A stretch of DNA of 64,000 nucleotides from Planktothrix paucivesiculata PCC 9631 (lineage in GTDB: Bacteria > Cyanobacteriota > Cyanobacteriia > Cyanobacteriales > Microcoleaceae): NCBI RefSeq assembly GCF_900009265.2, contig NZ_LR735026.1:672499-736498 (forward strand). Direction: 5' to 3'. This document shows positions 9,402 to 20,400 of this stretch, one piece after another. The number at the start of each line of letters is the position of its first letter. The stretch's first letter is position 1. The notes beneath the pieces are model-generated. The model searched no databases. It was not told where the DNA came from and saw only the letters and a program-made list of their open reading frames with translations. The position numbers and the translations under genes are program-made.

Positions 9402-10880
9402 ATGATTCCAAACGATTCCCTTGATACCCAGTCTGCCCAGGTTGATCCCGACCGACCTGATAAACCAGAAGAAGCCTGTGGCGTCTTTGGGGTGTATGCT
9501 CCAGGGGAGGATGTGGCCAAACTTACTTATTTTGGTCTGTACGCGCTGCAACATCGGGGCCAAGAATCCGCCGGAATCGCTACTTTTGATGGCGAAACGG
9601 TGCATTTGCACAAAGAGATGGGATTAGTTTCCCAAGTCTTTAATGAAACTATTTTAAATGGGTTGACCGGGAATCTGGCTGTCGGTCATACCCGCTATTC
9701 TACGACTGGATCGAGTCGGGTGGTGAATGCTCAACCGGCGGTGGTTTCAACCCGTCTAGGTTCCCTGGCTTTAGCACATAATGGCAATTTAGTCAATACC
9801 GGAGAATTGCGTGAGGAATTAACCCGGCGGGAATGTGATTTTCTGACCACCACGGATAGCGAAATGATTGCTTTAGCGATCGCTTCGGAAGTGAATAATG
9901 GCAAAGACTGGTTAGAAGGGGCGTTAAGTGCTTTTATCCAGTGCCAAGGAGCCTATAGTTTAGTGATTGGCACTCCTAAAGGGATGATGGGAGTCCGTGA
10001 CCCGAATGGGATACGGCCGTTAGTAATTGGAATTTTACCTACGAGTCCCCAACGGTATGTTTTAGCCTCGGAAACCTGTGGATTAGATATTATTGGGGCC
10101 GAATATCTGCGGGATGTGGAACCGGGGGAATTAGTTTGGATTACAGAAGAAGGAATGTCTTCTTTCCACTGGAGTCAGAAACCCGCCCGGAAATTATGTG
10201 TATTTGAGATGATTTATTTTGCCCGTCCTGATAGTGTGATGTGTGGCGAAAGTCTCTATAGTTATCGTTTGGAAATCGGCCGAATTTTAGCTAGAGAATC
10301 CTTTATTGATGCGGATATTGTGATCGGTGTTCCCGATTCTGGAATTCCGGCGGCGATTGGATTTTCTCAGGAATCTGGAATTGATTTTGCTGAGGGATTA
10401 ATTAAAAACCGTTATGTGGGCCGGACGTTTATTCAACCGACCCAAAGTATGCGGGAGTCGGGGATTCGGATGAAGTTAAACCCGTTAAGAGATGTCTTGG
10501 AAGGCAAACGGGTGATTATGGTGGATGATTCGATTGTCCGAGGAACGACCAGTCGCAAAATTGTCAAGGCGCTGCGGGATGCGGGTGCTAAGGAAGTTCA
10601 CATGAGAATTTCTTCTCCTCCTGTAACCCATCCTTGTTTTTATGGGATTGATACCGATAGTCAGGAACAATTGATTGCGGCAACCAAATCTGTTGAAGAA
10701 ATTCGTCAACAAATTGGGGTGGATACTTTAGCTTATTTGAGTTGGGAAGGAATGTTAATCGCCACCCGGGAAGATACTACTACTTTCTGTTCGGCGTGTT
10801 TTACTGGGAATTATCCGATTGATATTCCTGAAAAGGTAAAACGCTCTAAATTGATTCTGGAGAAATCAGTAACGGTTTAA
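9402..10880 (+). CDS. purF: amidophosphoribosyltransferase PurF
   Basis: PurF makes phosphoribosylamine from PRPP and glutamine, the first committed step of purine synthesis. I chose the ATG at 9402 because an AGGAG-like site (9385-9389) precedes it and because it gives a 25-residue propeptide before the nucleophile Cys26 (EEACGVFG). The longer open frame back to 9306 starts with TTG and encodes no family sequence. The PRPP loop is clear (VIMVDDSIVRGTTS). Conserved cysteines near CVFEM, HPCFYG and FCSACF suggest the Fe-S-cluster type of PurF, as in Bacillus. It lies 161 bases after purL. Confidence 0.95.
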   Translation: MIPNDSLDTQSAQVDPDRPDKPEEACGVFGVYAPGEDVAKLTYFGLYALQHRGQESAGIATFDGETVHLHKEMGLVSQVFNETILNGLTGNLAVGHTRYSTTGSSRVVNAQPAVVSTRLGSLALAHNGNLVNTGELREELTRRECDFLTTTDSEMIALAIASEVNNGKDWLEGALSAFIQCQGAYSLVIGTPKGMMGVRDPNGIRPLVIGILPTSPQRYVLASETCGLDIIGAEYLRDVEPGELVWITEEGMSSFHWSQKPARKLCVFEMIYFARPDSVMCGESLYSYRLEIGRILARESFIDADIVIGVPDSGIPAAIGFSQESGIDFAEGLIKNRYVGRTFIQPTQSMRESGIRMKLNPLRDVLEGKRVIMVDDSIVRGTTSRKIVKALRDAGAKEVHMRISSPPVTHPCFYGIDTDSQEQLIAATKSVEEIRQQIGVDTLAYLSWEGMLIATREDTTTFCSACFTGNYPIDIPEKVKRSKLILEKSVTV

Positions 10881-10888
10881 CTTCCCAA

Positions 10889-10935
10889 AGAAACCGGGCT
10901 TCTGAGTCAGAAATCCGGTTTCTATTTTTATTTAA
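10889..10935 (+). terminator. intrinsic terminator after purF
   Basis: AGAAACCGG (10889-10897) pairs perfectly with CCGGTTTCT (10915-10923), and a T-rich run follows (ATTTTTATTT). It starts eight bases after the purF stop. The stem sequence is the same AAACCGG core found in the interspersed repeats at 12331, 17366 and 40379, so the terminator may derive from such a repeat. Confidence 0.6.
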
Positions 10936-10978
10936 CCACAGAGACGCAAAGACACAAAGAAGTTTTAAAAACGTTCTC

Positions 10979-12301
10979 TTACTTTTTGTCAGCATGAATA
11001 TAATCTACAAAATAAAATTTAGGTTCTAAATAATATTTTAAGACTCCATAAATGCCTAGTCCAAAAATGGCGATCGCAATCAAAGGAACCCCCCATTGTA
11101 ATCGAATACGATCGGACATTAACGCTACCCCGGAAACCGTTAATATAAAATAAATTAATAAACCCAACTGTAACTTTTTAATATTGTTTAAGGCGTTGCT
11201 ACAGCTACTACAATTTTGGGTATGTTGATGGTAGATATCTAGTAATTGTTTACGGTTATCATTAAACGGAAAATAATCGGGGACTGGTATATTCAGTTGT
11301 TGCCAAGGTAATTGTCCGTCACAATAACGATCAAACCATTTGCGAAATTCAATAATTAAACGATCAGCACCCGTGGGCATTTTATAAGCCGTTTTCCAGG
11401 TTTCTTTGATTTGCTTTTCTTGTAAAAATCGTTCTTGGTGATGGAGTAAAACCATATCGCTATCAATCACTAAATTTCGCAACATAATATGTTCCCACCA
11501 TCGAGGGGTAATTTTAACTAAGGTTTTAGCAAAGTTTTGAGGAAACAAAGCAATTAATCTTGATTTTCCGGGTAATGTAGGAATACAATACACCACAATC
11601 CCAAATTTTTTCCCCGATGGAAAGACAATTTCATAGTCTATATAACAAGGGGGTTGAAATATAATTTTATGAATATGAATGGGTGTTTTTGCTTCAATTA
11701 AATTCAAGGTTGAATGGACAATTTCGAGGGGAATTGATCTCGCGTTTTCTCGTCTTCCTTGTAAACCATGATGGGCAATGGGAACATGACTCGGATCTAA
11801 AACATTTTCCACTAAAGTTTGCCAATCATATTCTAATTCTCGAGCATAGGAAGTCCAAATAAATCCTTTTTCTGAATCCAGTTGAGGGGATAAAGGTAAG
11901 GGAGTTTGGGCTGCTAATTCAGAGGATAAGGGATCAGCCCAAAACCATAATAAATCCTGTTCTTCTCGGGTAGGAAACACTTGAACACAAAATTTATCTT
12001 TAACTAATTCTGGGTTTTCTGCTTGGGGAATACGACTACAAATCCCTTGAGCATCAAATTCCCAACCGTGATAACTACACATTAAATTTCCCGTTTTTTC
12101 ATCAATTCTACCTTCACTTAAAGAGGCTAAACGATGGGGACATTGATCTAAAAATACTTGATAGTGTTGCTGTTGTTTGGGTTTCCAAATGACTAACCGA
12201 ATTCCTAATACGGTTACAGATTTTGGTCGGTTGGGGTCAATATCCGCAAGAATTGATAGGGGATACCATTGTTGAAAAAAGTTGAATTGTGTTTGTGTCA
12301 T
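10979..12301 (-). CDS. Rieske 2Fe-2S oxygenase of the pheophorbide a oxygenase (PaO/LLS1) type
   Basis: The Rieske cluster ligands are present as CPHR and CSYHGW (CxH...CxxH). A PaO-like catalytic domain follows, then a CSSC motif near residue 380 and two hydrophobic segments at the C-terminus that would anchor it in a membrane. This matches the family that includes plant pheophorbide a oxygenase, Tic55 and cyanobacterial homologues; the substrate here cannot be read from sequence. I chose the ATG at 12301 because AGAGG lies nine bases upstream; the open frame extends to 12343 but would run into the repeat at 12331. Length is 440 residues. Confidence 0.82.
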   Translation of the reverse strand: MTQTQFNFFQQWYPLSILADIDPNRPKSVTVLGIRLVIWKPKQQQHYQVFLDQCPHRLASLSEGRIDEKTGNLMCSYHGWEFDAQGICSRIPQAENPELVKDKFCVQVFPTREEQDLLWFWADPLSSELAAQTPLPLSPQLDSEKGFIWTSYARELEYDWQTLVENVLDPSHVPIAHHGLQGRRENARSIPLEIVHSTLNLIEAKTPIHIHKIIFQPPCYIDYEIVFPSGKKFGIVVYCIPTLPGKSRLIALFPQNFAKTLVKITPRWWEHIMLRNLVIDSDMVLLHHQERFLQEKQIKETWKTAYKMPTGADRLIIEFRKWFDRYCDGQLPWQQLNIPVPDYFPFNDNRKQLLDIYHQHTQNCSSCSNALNNIKKLQLGLLIYFILTVSGVALMSDRIRLQWGVPLIAIAIFGLGIYGVLKYYLEPKFYFVDYIHADKK

Positions 12302-12330
12302 GTTGTTGCCTCTAAATATTTTACTAATAC

Positions 12331-12430
12331 AGGACTTACGCACAAGACCAAAGAAACCGGGTTTCTGGCCCTGATTTTGCGGATGAAATCAAGATTTCTC
12401 GTTCAGAAACCCGGTTTCTGCGTAAGTCCT
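12331..12430. repeat. interspersed repeat (MITE-like), copy A
   Basis: A 100-bp element with inverted ends AGGACTTACGCA / TGCGTAAGTCCT. Inside is a second pairing, AGAAACCGGGTTTCT near the left and CAGAAACCCGGTTTCT near the right, so the RNA would fold into a long hairpin. It carries no gene. It is nearly identical over most of its length to the copy at 40379-40480, and related to 17366-17457. Confidence 0.75.
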
Positions 12431-12472
12431 ATAATATATAACAAAGAAAACCGAAATAGGATGAAACCTAAG

Positions 12473-13747
12473 CTACAATTCACTTAATTCGGCGAATAAT
12501 GTAGATAAAACTTGATTAGAAACTAAGAAACCATCGGGATCTGTTAATCGCATAAACCCTTGATTTAAGTCAGGTTGAAGGATTTTATCAATTGGGTGTT
12601 TGTGGATATCTAAAAATCGAACTAATCCTTGCTGATGAAAAGGAGTTAATATTGTTAATATTTGGGCGAGGGTTTCGGCTCCAAATTGTTGGGATAGATA
12701 TTCTAAATTAATTCCTTCTGCTAACCGGAATCCTAACATTAATGTTTCTAATAATTTTTCTTGAGTTGTATCAACAAATTCGGCAATATTATAGGAATAA
12801 TTACCATTAACCCAAGCATAATATTCTTGTCGTTTTCGAGGTCGAGTTAGGCGATAACCCTGAAGATAACTTGCCGCCCCCATACCAAAACCATAATAGG
12901 GTTGTTTTTTCCAATAGACTAAATTATGTTGACATTGAAATCCGGGTTTGGCATAGTTAGAAATTTCGTAATGTTCATAACCAGCTTGTGTTAAAAGTTG
13001 TTGAGCTAAACGATACATTTGGGCGGTGGCTTCTTCCGTGGGTAAGGGAAATTCCCCCGGAGTATAATATCGAGAAAAGGGGGTTTTATCTTCAACAATT
13101 AAGTCATAAATTGATATATGATTCGGGTTGATTTTTAATAGGGTTTTTAAAGAATATTCCCAATCTTCTAAGGTTTGTTCGGGCAAACCCGAAATTAAAT
13201 CTAAACTCCAGTTTTTAATCCCAGTTTTTTCAATAATATTAATAGCCGAAAAAATTTCATTAACCGTATGCGATCGCCCGGCTAATTGTAATAGTTTATC
13301 CTGAAATACTTGTACCCCTAAACTAATTCGATTTACCCCTAAATCTAAGAAACCTTGTAATTTTTCTTGATCAAACGTTCCGGGGTCTACTTCCATTGAA
13401 ATTTCTGCATCCGTGGCAATGCCTAATTTTTTATCCACTAAATGTAAAATTTCTCCTAACTGATTAACCGATAATAAGGAAGGAGTCCCCCCGCCAAAGA
13501 AAACAGTTTTCAAAGGAGAAATATTAGAAGAAACCGATTCTTGGGCAATTTCTTGACATAATATTTTTACATAGTCTTGAATCATGGTGGAATTATCCCC
13601 ATGTTTGCGATCGCCCACCACCGACACAGCAAAATCACAGTAAAAACAACGGCGACGACAAAACGGAATATGTAAATAGGCGGAGGTTGGCGATTCTAAA
13701 GAGGCAAAAGAGGATTCAGAGTTAGTAACAATCGAGGAATCATTCAT
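12473..13747 (-). CDS. hemW: radical SAM heme chaperone HemW
   Basis: This 424-residue protein is HemN-like but carries the HemW pattern: YLHIPFCRRRCFYCDF gives a CxxxCxxC cluster site near the N-terminus, followed by FFGGGTPSLL and the GLPEQTLEDWE block. HemW binds heme and is thought to pass it to respiratory proteins; older annotations call it an oxygen-independent coproporphyrinogen oxidase. It lacks the extra N-terminal residues of true HemN. It lies upstream of the PaO-like gene on the same strand, with the MITE-like repeat between them. Confidence 0.88.
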   Translation of the reverse strand: MNDSSIVTNSESSFASLESPTSAYLHIPFCRRRCFYCDFAVSVVGDRKHGDNSTMIQDYVKILCQEIAQESVSSNISPLKTVFFGGGTPSLLSVNQLGEILHLVDKKLGIATDAEISMEVDPGTFDQEKLQGFLDLGVNRISLGVQVFQDKLLQLAGRSHTVNEIFSAINIIEKTGIKNWSLDLISGLPEQTLEDWEYSLKTLLKINPNHISIYDLIVEDKTPFSRYYTPGEFPLPTEEATAQMYRLAQQLLTQAGYEHYEISNYAKPGFQCQHNLVYWKKQPYYGFGMGAASYLQGYRLTRPRKRQEYYAWVNGNYSYNIAEFVDTTQEKLLETLMLGFRLAEGINLEYLSQQFGAETLAQILTILTPFHQQGLVRFLDIHKHPIDKILQPDLNQGFMRLTDPDGFLVSNQVLSTLFAELSEL

Positions 13748-13997
13748 CTTATTTAAGATTGGTGTATAGCAAATTCTAAAGTTTTTCTGAAGGAGTGGGG
13801 GAGTTTCTTTATCTAAATTTTGCCTATAATTAACAGTCTGCGGTGGTTATAGACAATACAGGAGTCGCGTGAATAAGTGTGGTCGGTTTTCCCTAACGGT
13901 CGAATCCCAATTAGGCTTCCCACAGAAGATATAATGGTACACAAACTCACGGATATCCTTAACGGGATTTCCAAACCACTTCCATCGGCTTAAAATC

Positions 13998-15077
13998 ATG
14001 CTAGATGCAATCATTATTATTTTATTCATAATAGCTGGTGCTGGGACGGGCTTCTACGGCATTGAATTGCTGCCGAAACCCGTACTCGATCAAGTCACAA
14101 ATATCGAAGGACTGCGATCGGTTACGGGTGCATTTACCGCTTTAATCGGAGGCGTAATAGGTTTAGTGGTGCAAACCACCTATCGCCGCTTAGAAGAACA
14201 AGTGCGCCAGATGCCTCTTGATGTATTGATAACTCGTGCTATTGGTTTGGTGATTGGATTATTAGTCGCCAATTTAATGTTAGCACCGTTATTTTTACTG
14301 CCTATTCCCCGGGAATTTGGGTTTATCAAACCCCTGTTTGCGCTCTTATGTAGTGCCATGTTTGGATTTACGGGCGTTAATTTAGCAGATACCCACGGAC
14401 GGGCATTCTTGAGAATTATTAATCCCAGTAGTTTAGACTCAATGTTGTTGGCAGAAGGAACTCTAAAACCTGCCTATACCAAAGTAATTGATACCAGTTG
14501 TATTATTGATGGTCGGATTGAAAGTTTGTTAGAAACAGGGTTTATTGAAGGTCAAATTTTAGTCCCCCAGTTTATTTTACAGGAGTTACAATTAGTTGCC
14601 GATGCGGCTAACGATCAAAAGCGGGTGCGAGGGCGGCGAGGATTGGATATTTTAAATCGCCTGCGGGAAGAATATCCGGATCAGATTTCGATTCATCCTA
14701 TTGATTACGAAGAAGCGCAAACCGTGGATGCTAAATTAGTCCGATTTGCTCAAGAAATCAATGGAACCCTATTAACCAATGATTATAATTTATCTAAAGT
14801 GGCAACGGTACAACAAGTTCCAGTTTTGAATATTAATGATTTGGTGCAAGCCATTCGTCCCTCCTATTTACCTGGGGATATTATTGATTTGAAAATTCGG
14901 AAGGAAGGAAAAGAACCCTCTCAGGGGATTGGTTATTTAGATGATGGCACAATGGTGGTGGTGGAAGCCGGGAGCGAATATGTGGGAGATCAGGTGCGAG
15001 TGATTGTCACCAGTTCCCTGCAAACTTCCGCAGGTCGGATGATTTTTGCCCGTCCTGAACATTCGGTTGTGGCGTGA
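13998..15077 (+). CDS. PIN/TRAM domain membrane protein (YacL type)
   Basis: The first half has about four hydrophobic membrane segments. A PIN nuclease-like domain follows from about residue 160 (KVIDTSCIIDGRIESLL, with further acids at TNDYNLSK), and a TRAM domain ends the protein (GIGYLDDGTMVVVE). This layout is that of Bacillus YacL and its cyanobacterial homologues. PIN domains usually cleave RNA and TRAM domains bind RNA; the target is unknown. The upstream 250 bases hold no gene. The exporter gene at 15124 follows on the same strand. Confidence 0.85.
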   Translation: MLDAIIIILFIIAGAGTGFYGIELLPKPVLDQVTNIEGLRSVTGAFTALIGGVIGLVVQTTYRRLEEQVRQMPLDVLITRAIGLVIGLLVANLMLAPLFLLPIPREFGFIKPLFALLCSAMFGFTGVNLADTHGRAFLRIINPSSLDSMLLAEGTLKPAYTKVIDTSCIIDGRIESLLETGFIEGQILVPQFILQELQLVADAANDQKRVRGRRGLDILNRLREEYPDQISIHPIDYEEAQTVDAKLVRFAQEINGTLLTNDYNLSKVATVQQVPVLNINDLVQAIRPSYLPGDIIDLKIRKEGKEPSQGIGYLDDGTMVVVEAGSEYVGDQVRVIVTSSLQTSAGRMIFARPEHSVVA

Positions 15078-15123
15078 ATAGAATAGGACTTACAAACCTC
15101 CCACAAAGCCTAAAAATATTAGG

Positions 15124-15891
15124 ATGGAAAATTTACTCACGCCAATCCTTTTATTAACTCTAAGTTTGGTTTTTTTTTGTACGGGAGTAATTAGCGTTGT
15201 CACGGGTTGTACTTCCTTAATTACTGTTCCCGTGATGTTACAAATGGGGATAGAACCGGATATTGCGATCGCGACAAATATGTTGGCGTTAACCTTTTTG
15301 AGTTTGGGGGGAACTATTCCTTTTATTAGGGCTAGAAAACTCAATATTCAAGGTTTACCCAGTTTAATTCTTTTAACAATATTCGGTTCAATTTTAGGGG
15401 CTTTTTTGGTTTTTACGATTTCCAAAAATACCCTTTCTTTGTTGATTTCTGTGTTTATGGTCGCGATCGCAATTTTTGTATTTTTAAACCCTCAAACCGG
15501 AGTTAAACCCCAGACCAAACCCCCCTCAAATTTATCAAAAACTTTAGGATATTTAGTCACTTTTTTATTAGGAATTTACGGCGGTTTTTTTAGTGGGGGT
15601 TATGTGACCCTACTAACGGCGAGTTATGTGATGCTATTTCATCAAACCTTCCTAGAAGCTGTTGCTATTACCAAAGTTATTAATCTGTTTTCCTCCCTAG
15701 TGGCTAGTCTAATTTTTATCTTTTATGGACTGGTTAATTATCAATTGGGAATTATGCTCAGTTTGGCCATGTTTTTCGGGGGAATATTAGGCGCAAAAAT
15801 TGCTCTTAATCTGAGTAATATTTGGATCAAACGATTGTTTATGTTAGCGGTTTTAGGATTAGGGATTAAAACCTTTTTATCGGTTTTATAA
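15124..15891 (+). CDS. TauE/SafE family membrane transporter
   Basis: A 255-residue, very hydrophobic protein with about seven or eight predicted membrane helices in two similar halves, as in the TauE/SafE (sulfite exporter) family. Typical stretches are GVISVVTGCTSLITVPVML and a Gly-rich YGGFFSGGYVTLL near the middle. Family members export small sulfur-containing anions, but the substrate here is not evident. It is 46 bases downstream of the PIN/TRAM gene and convergent with the gene ending at 15895. Confidence 0.85.
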   Translation: MENLLTPILLLTLSLVFFCTGVISVVTGCTSLITVPVMLQMGIEPDIAIATNMLALTFLSLGGTIPFIRARKLNIQGLPSLILLTIFGSILGAFLVFTISKNTLSLLISVFMVAIAIFVFLNPQTGVKPQTKPPSNLSKTLGYLVTFLLGIYGGFFSGGYVTLLTASYVMLFHQTFLEAVAITKVINLFSSLVASLIFIFYGLVNYQLGIMLSLAMFFGGILGAKIALNLSNIWIKRLFMLAVLGLGIKTFLSVL

Positions 15892-15894
15892 AAA

Positions 15895-16290
15895 CTAATT
15901 CTGCGGGATATTTTTCCGAGCTAGAAAGTCCCGTAACTGGATTAAACTCAGGGTTTGACCTAAATTCAAAGGGAGTATAGAAATTCCTTCTAAACGAGAT
16001 TGTACCCAACCTTCTCCCCAATACCACTCATGAAACCCATCAATTCCATGACTTAATAAGAGTCTTAAACAATTAGGTTGGCTGACATCAACATAATGTT
16101 CAATTTTAACGGGGCCAAGGGAACTGGTAAAGGTTAATCCGGGTTGAAATCGTTCGGGAAGTCCGGGGTTAAACTGTTGCGGCCATAACCATTTTTGCAA
16201 CTGACTCGGACGTAATAAACTGTCTCGAATATCAGCTTCTTTGGCATTGACTTCAATACGGAGACTACTGTGTTGGAACGTACCGAGCAT
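15895..16290 (-). CDS. SRPBCC-like conserved cyanobacterial protein
   Basis: A 131-residue protein whose opening beta-strand and helix (LRIEVNAKEADIRDSLLRPSQ with following Trp-rich text) and later strand pattern fit the START/SRPBCC fold, which binds hydrophobic ligands. The ligand and role are unknown. No signal peptide is seen. It is convergent with the transporter gene, four bases away, and divergent from hslO. Confidence 0.6.
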   Translation of the reverse strand: MLGTFQHSSLRIEVNAKEADIRDSLLRPSQLQKWLWPQQFNPGLPERFQPGLTFTSSLGPVKIEHYVDVSQPNCLRLLLSHGIDGFHEWYWGEGWVQSRLEGISILPLNLGQTLSLIQLRDFLARKNIPQN

Positions 16291-16426
16291 AATAATTTTA
16301 CAGGTTTTAATAACTGTTAATTTTTTGATTATAACATTTGGGAAAGGAATTACTGATTAACTCCTAACACCCGATCCCAGAAAAAATTAAAATAGGAGCA
16401 GGTACAAATTGTTAAAAACTGTAAAC

Positions 16427-17359
16427 ATGGCAGATCAACTGATTCGGGCAACGGCGGCAGAGGGCGGTATTCGGGCTGTGGGAGTGATTACCACCCGTCT
16501 GACGGAAGAAGCCAGACAACGACACAAACTATCTTATGTGGCAACCGCAGCCCTGGGGCGCACCATGGCCGCCGGGTTGCTCTTAGCATCGAGTATGAAA
16601 CTGGCCACATCCCGGGTCAATATCCGCATCAAGGGCGATGGGCCATTGGATGGGGTCTTGGTGGATGCGGGATTAAATGGGACTGTCCGGGGTTATGTGG
16701 GCAACCCGGAGGTGGAATTGCCCCCCAATTCCCTAGGCAAATTGGATGTCGGTGGGGCAGTGGGCCAGAATGGTTATGTGCGGGTCGTGCGAGATGTCGG
16801 TTATGGCTATCCCTATACCAGTACGGTTGAATTAGTTTCCGGTGAAATTGGGGATGATATTACCCACTATTTAGCCCATTCTGAACAGACTCCTTCGGCT
16901 TTAATTTTAGGGGTATTTGTGGATAAACAAGGAGTACAGGTAGCCGGGGGTTTATTATTACAAGTTCTACCCAAAGCGGCAACGGATGAAGAATTAATTG
17001 CTAAGTTAGAATCCCGTGTAGCGAGTTTATCTGGGTTTACTCCTTTATTAAGAGCCCATAAAACCTTACCGGATATTTTACAAGAATTATTAGGAGATAT
17101 TGGGTTAGTAATTTTACCCGAATCTCAATTAGTTCGGTTTGATTGTAGTTGTTCTTTTGAACGGGTATTAGGGGCGTTAAAAATGTTCGGGACGGAAGAA
17201 CTTCAAGATATGATTGAAAAAGATAATGGGGCGGAAGCAAAATGTGAGTTTTGTGGGGAAATGTATCAGGCAAATTCCGATCATCTCCACCAACTGATTC
17301 AAGATTTACAGATTAAGCCCGAACCCCCAGAAGTCCGAAAAAATTCAATTTTATTTTAA
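16427..17359 (+). CDS. hslO: redox-regulated chaperone Hsp33
   Basis: Hsp33 is a holdase switched on by oxidation. The N-terminal block ADQLIRATAAEGGIR is typical and the C-terminal zinc-binding cysteines are all present as CSC and CEFC. The ATG at 16427 fits the family start, but a TTG at 16409 is better placed behind the AGGAG at 16394-16398, so the protein may begin six residues earlier. The 3' end is followed at once by an interspersed repeat. Confidence 0.92.
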   Translation: MADQLIRATAAEGGIRAVGVITTRLTEEARQRHKLSYVATAALGRTMAAGLLLASSMKLATSRVNIRIKGDGPLDGVLVDAGLNGTVRGYVGNPEVELPPNSLGKLDVGGAVGQNGYVRVVRDVGYGYPYTSTVELVSGEIGDDITHYLAHSEQTPSALILGVFVDKQGVQVAGGLLLQVLPKAATDEELIAKLESRVASLSGFTPLLRAHKTLPDILQELLGDIGLVILPESQLVRFDCSCSFERVLGALKMFGTEELQDMIEKDNGAEAKCEFCGEMYQANSDHLHQLIQDLQIKPEPPEVRKNSILF

Positions 17360-17365
17360 GGGGTC

Positions 17366-17457
17366 AGGACTTACAGAGGTTGACCGAGAAACCGGGTTTT
17401 TTAGATATAAGTATTTTCGTAAAAAGCCCGGTTTCTTTGGTTGGGTGCGTAAGTCCT
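17366..17457. repeat. interspersed repeat (MITE-like), copy B
   Basis: A 92-bp element with ends AGGACTTAC and GTAAGTCCT and internal pairing of AGAAACCGGGTTTTTTA with AAAAGCCCGGTTTCT. It lies in the 101-bp gap between the convergent hslO and AAA-WD40 genes and fills it nearly completely. The folded RNA could act as a two-way terminator. It is more diverged than copies A and C. Confidence 0.7.
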
Positions 17458-17460
17458 ATA

Positions 17461-20400
17461 TCATTTAATACGGCGGACTTCTGGCTGCGATTGAGTTAAA
17501 TAATCTCGAACAAAATTAGACCCATAACTTAATAGATCTAAATTCAAAACATTCTCAATATTCCATAGAATTAAATTATTATCTTCACCAACCGATGCTA
17601 CAAATTTGCCATCGGGACTATAGGCCAAACCCCTCAGTGCCGCACTATGTCCCCGTAGGGTGGTGAGTTCTTTTCCTTCTACTGTCCATAACTTCACCGT
17701 ATTGTCCACACTTCCCGATGCCAACCTATCCCCCCGAGGACTAAACGCCACCCCCCACACTGCCGCCGTGTGACCCTCTAGGGTTCTTAATAAGGTTCCG
17801 TCCCGTTTCCAAAGTTTAATTGTATTGTCGGCACTTCCCGACGCCAACATTTCACCGTCAGGACTCCAAGCCACCCGCCACACGGCCGTTTCATGACCTT
17901 TGAAAGTTCTCAGTAAAGTACCGTCTGCTGCCCAGAGTTTAACGGTTCCATCGGCACTTGCAGAAGCCAACCACCGACCATCGGGACTAAAAACCACCTG
18001 CCACACCGTCGCCTGATGTCCGGTTAGGGTTTTCCGTAAAGTCCCCTCGCGGTTCCAGACTTTAATGGTATTATCCTCCCCTCCCGAAGCAATGATCTGA
18101 GCGTTGGGACTTAACGCCACGGCCCAGACTAAAGCCGTATGACCGATTAAGGTCTTAACTAAGGTTCCGTCCCGTTTCCACAACGTCACCGTATTATGAT
18201 TACTCGCAGCCACAATCCAGTTCTGATCCTGGCTCAAATCAACAGCGACTGAACCCCGATGCTCACTTTGCAGTGTTTTCAATAACTGACCTTGACGGTT
18301 CCAGAGTTTTACCCAACCGTCCACCGTCCCCGTTACAATGGTCTGACCATCCTGACTAATATCAACACCCCAAACCCCTCCCTGATAAGGATTAATCACT
18401 GTTCGGAAGGGATTTTGACTTTGCCACAGTCGCACACTATTTTCTGCCCCCGCCGAGGCAATAAACTGACCATCGGCACTCCAATCCAAGCCCCAAATGA
18501 CGCCGAGATGTCCTTTTAGGGTATGGAGAGGTGTGCCGTCCCGACCCCATAACTTAATGGTTTTGTCCACACTCCCGGAGGCGAGGGTCTGACCATCGGG
18601 ACTCCAAGCCACACCATAAACAGCAGCACTATGACCTTCTAGGGTTCTCAGTAAAGTACCATCAAGTTTCCACAATTTAACGGTTTTGTCACCACTAGCT
18701 GATGCCAGGGTTTGACTATCGGGACTAAAGGCGACCGACACCACTAACCCGGGATGACCCCGAAAGGTTCGCGCTCCCGTCCCATCGGATTTCCACAATT
18801 TAATGGTTTTGTCAAAACTTCCGGCTGCTATCCATTGACCATCGGGACTAAAGGCCACGCCCCACACCCCTTCTCCCTGTTGCTGAAGGGTTTTGAGTAA
18901 GATGCCATCCCGCCGCCATATCTTCACAGCCCCATCCATACTGCTAGAGACAATATTCTGACCATCGGGACTAAAAGCCACACCCCAGACCCCAACCCCA
19001 TTCCCCCCAAAAGTATTCAACAGTGTGCCATCTCGTTTCCAGAGTTTAACCGTACCATCATCACCCCCGGAAGCAATGAACTGACTATCGGTGCTAAAAT
19101 TAAGGGTTCTAACAGTTCCTTGATGACCTCTGAGGGTCGCTACTTCCTGACCGTCCCGCCCCCAAAGTTTGATCGTTTTATCGACACTTCCAGAAGCAAT
19201 TAAAGAACTATCAGGACTAATATCAACGGCCATAACTGCCGCTTTATGACCTAATAAACGGTTATATTCATCGGTTTCATAAACAGCTTGTCGCAGCACA
19301 TTTTCAACTTTATCCTGAATATTTATATCGGTTTCCTGGAGATTTTTTAGACGATTTTTTGCTTTAATGGCTTCAATTAAAGCATCTAAATGACGGTTGG
19401 AAATAAACAGGCCATCGGAGGAGGAAACCAGGGCTTGAATTTCACTGAGTCGCGCTTGATATTCACTCAACAGTGAACGTCGATATTGAATATAACTGGT
19501 AATACCTAAACCACAGGCAACTAATAGGGCAAAACTGACGGCTATGAGTAAATTTTTTTGACGTTTTGCCGCTTGTTTTTCTTGAGTTAATCTGGCTTCT
19601 ACTTCTTGGGTTCTTTGGGCTTCTAAAATAAGTTGCACTTCCCGTCTATCTGCTTCTACACTAGAGGCTAAAAATTGATAATCTAAATCACTTAAACTTT
19701 TTCCCATCGCCCAAGTTTGAGCATCTTTTAAAGCCTGTCCTCGTAATAGCCGAGATTCATCGGCTTTTCCCGTCGAAATCCAAGCCTCTAAAACTTGGGA
19801 GTAGGGACGCAGTTCCTCTAATTGTTTTTCTACCCAGGATTGGTTAAAGACTTCTTGATAAATGCGATTTTTGATTTGTAAGTAGCCTTGTTTTTTAATC
19901 AATAATCCCGATAATAAAAGTTCTGTTTGTTCGGGGCTATCATTTGTTATAACTGGAATATTCTGTAAAATTTGCTGATAAATACCGAGTAATCTTCCAG
20001 CCCGTTGTTCATTTCTAAACAGGCGATCGCGGATGGTTTTTAGATGTTCCGGTTCATCCTGGGTTTCCCAATGTTCAATAATGTGCGATCGCACTAAACT
20101 TTCTATCCAAAAAGCCTCGGAACCCAAGGGCGGAATTAAATCTTGGGAAATGGCATTTTGTAGGGTAAAATCAACTAATTGACAGAGTTTTTGGGTTAAA
20201 AAAGGTTGTCCCCCTGTCCAAGCAATAATTTCTTTTAAAATTAATTGCGCTTGGGTAATTCTTCCTTGTAGTTCCTTGGCTAAAGGTAAGGCTTCTTCCA
20301 CCGTAAAACCGCATAAATCAATGCCCTGACCAATATTAAAGGGAGTTCGAGTTTTATCTAAGATTAAATCACTGGGAGTAGCGACACCAAACAACGCAAA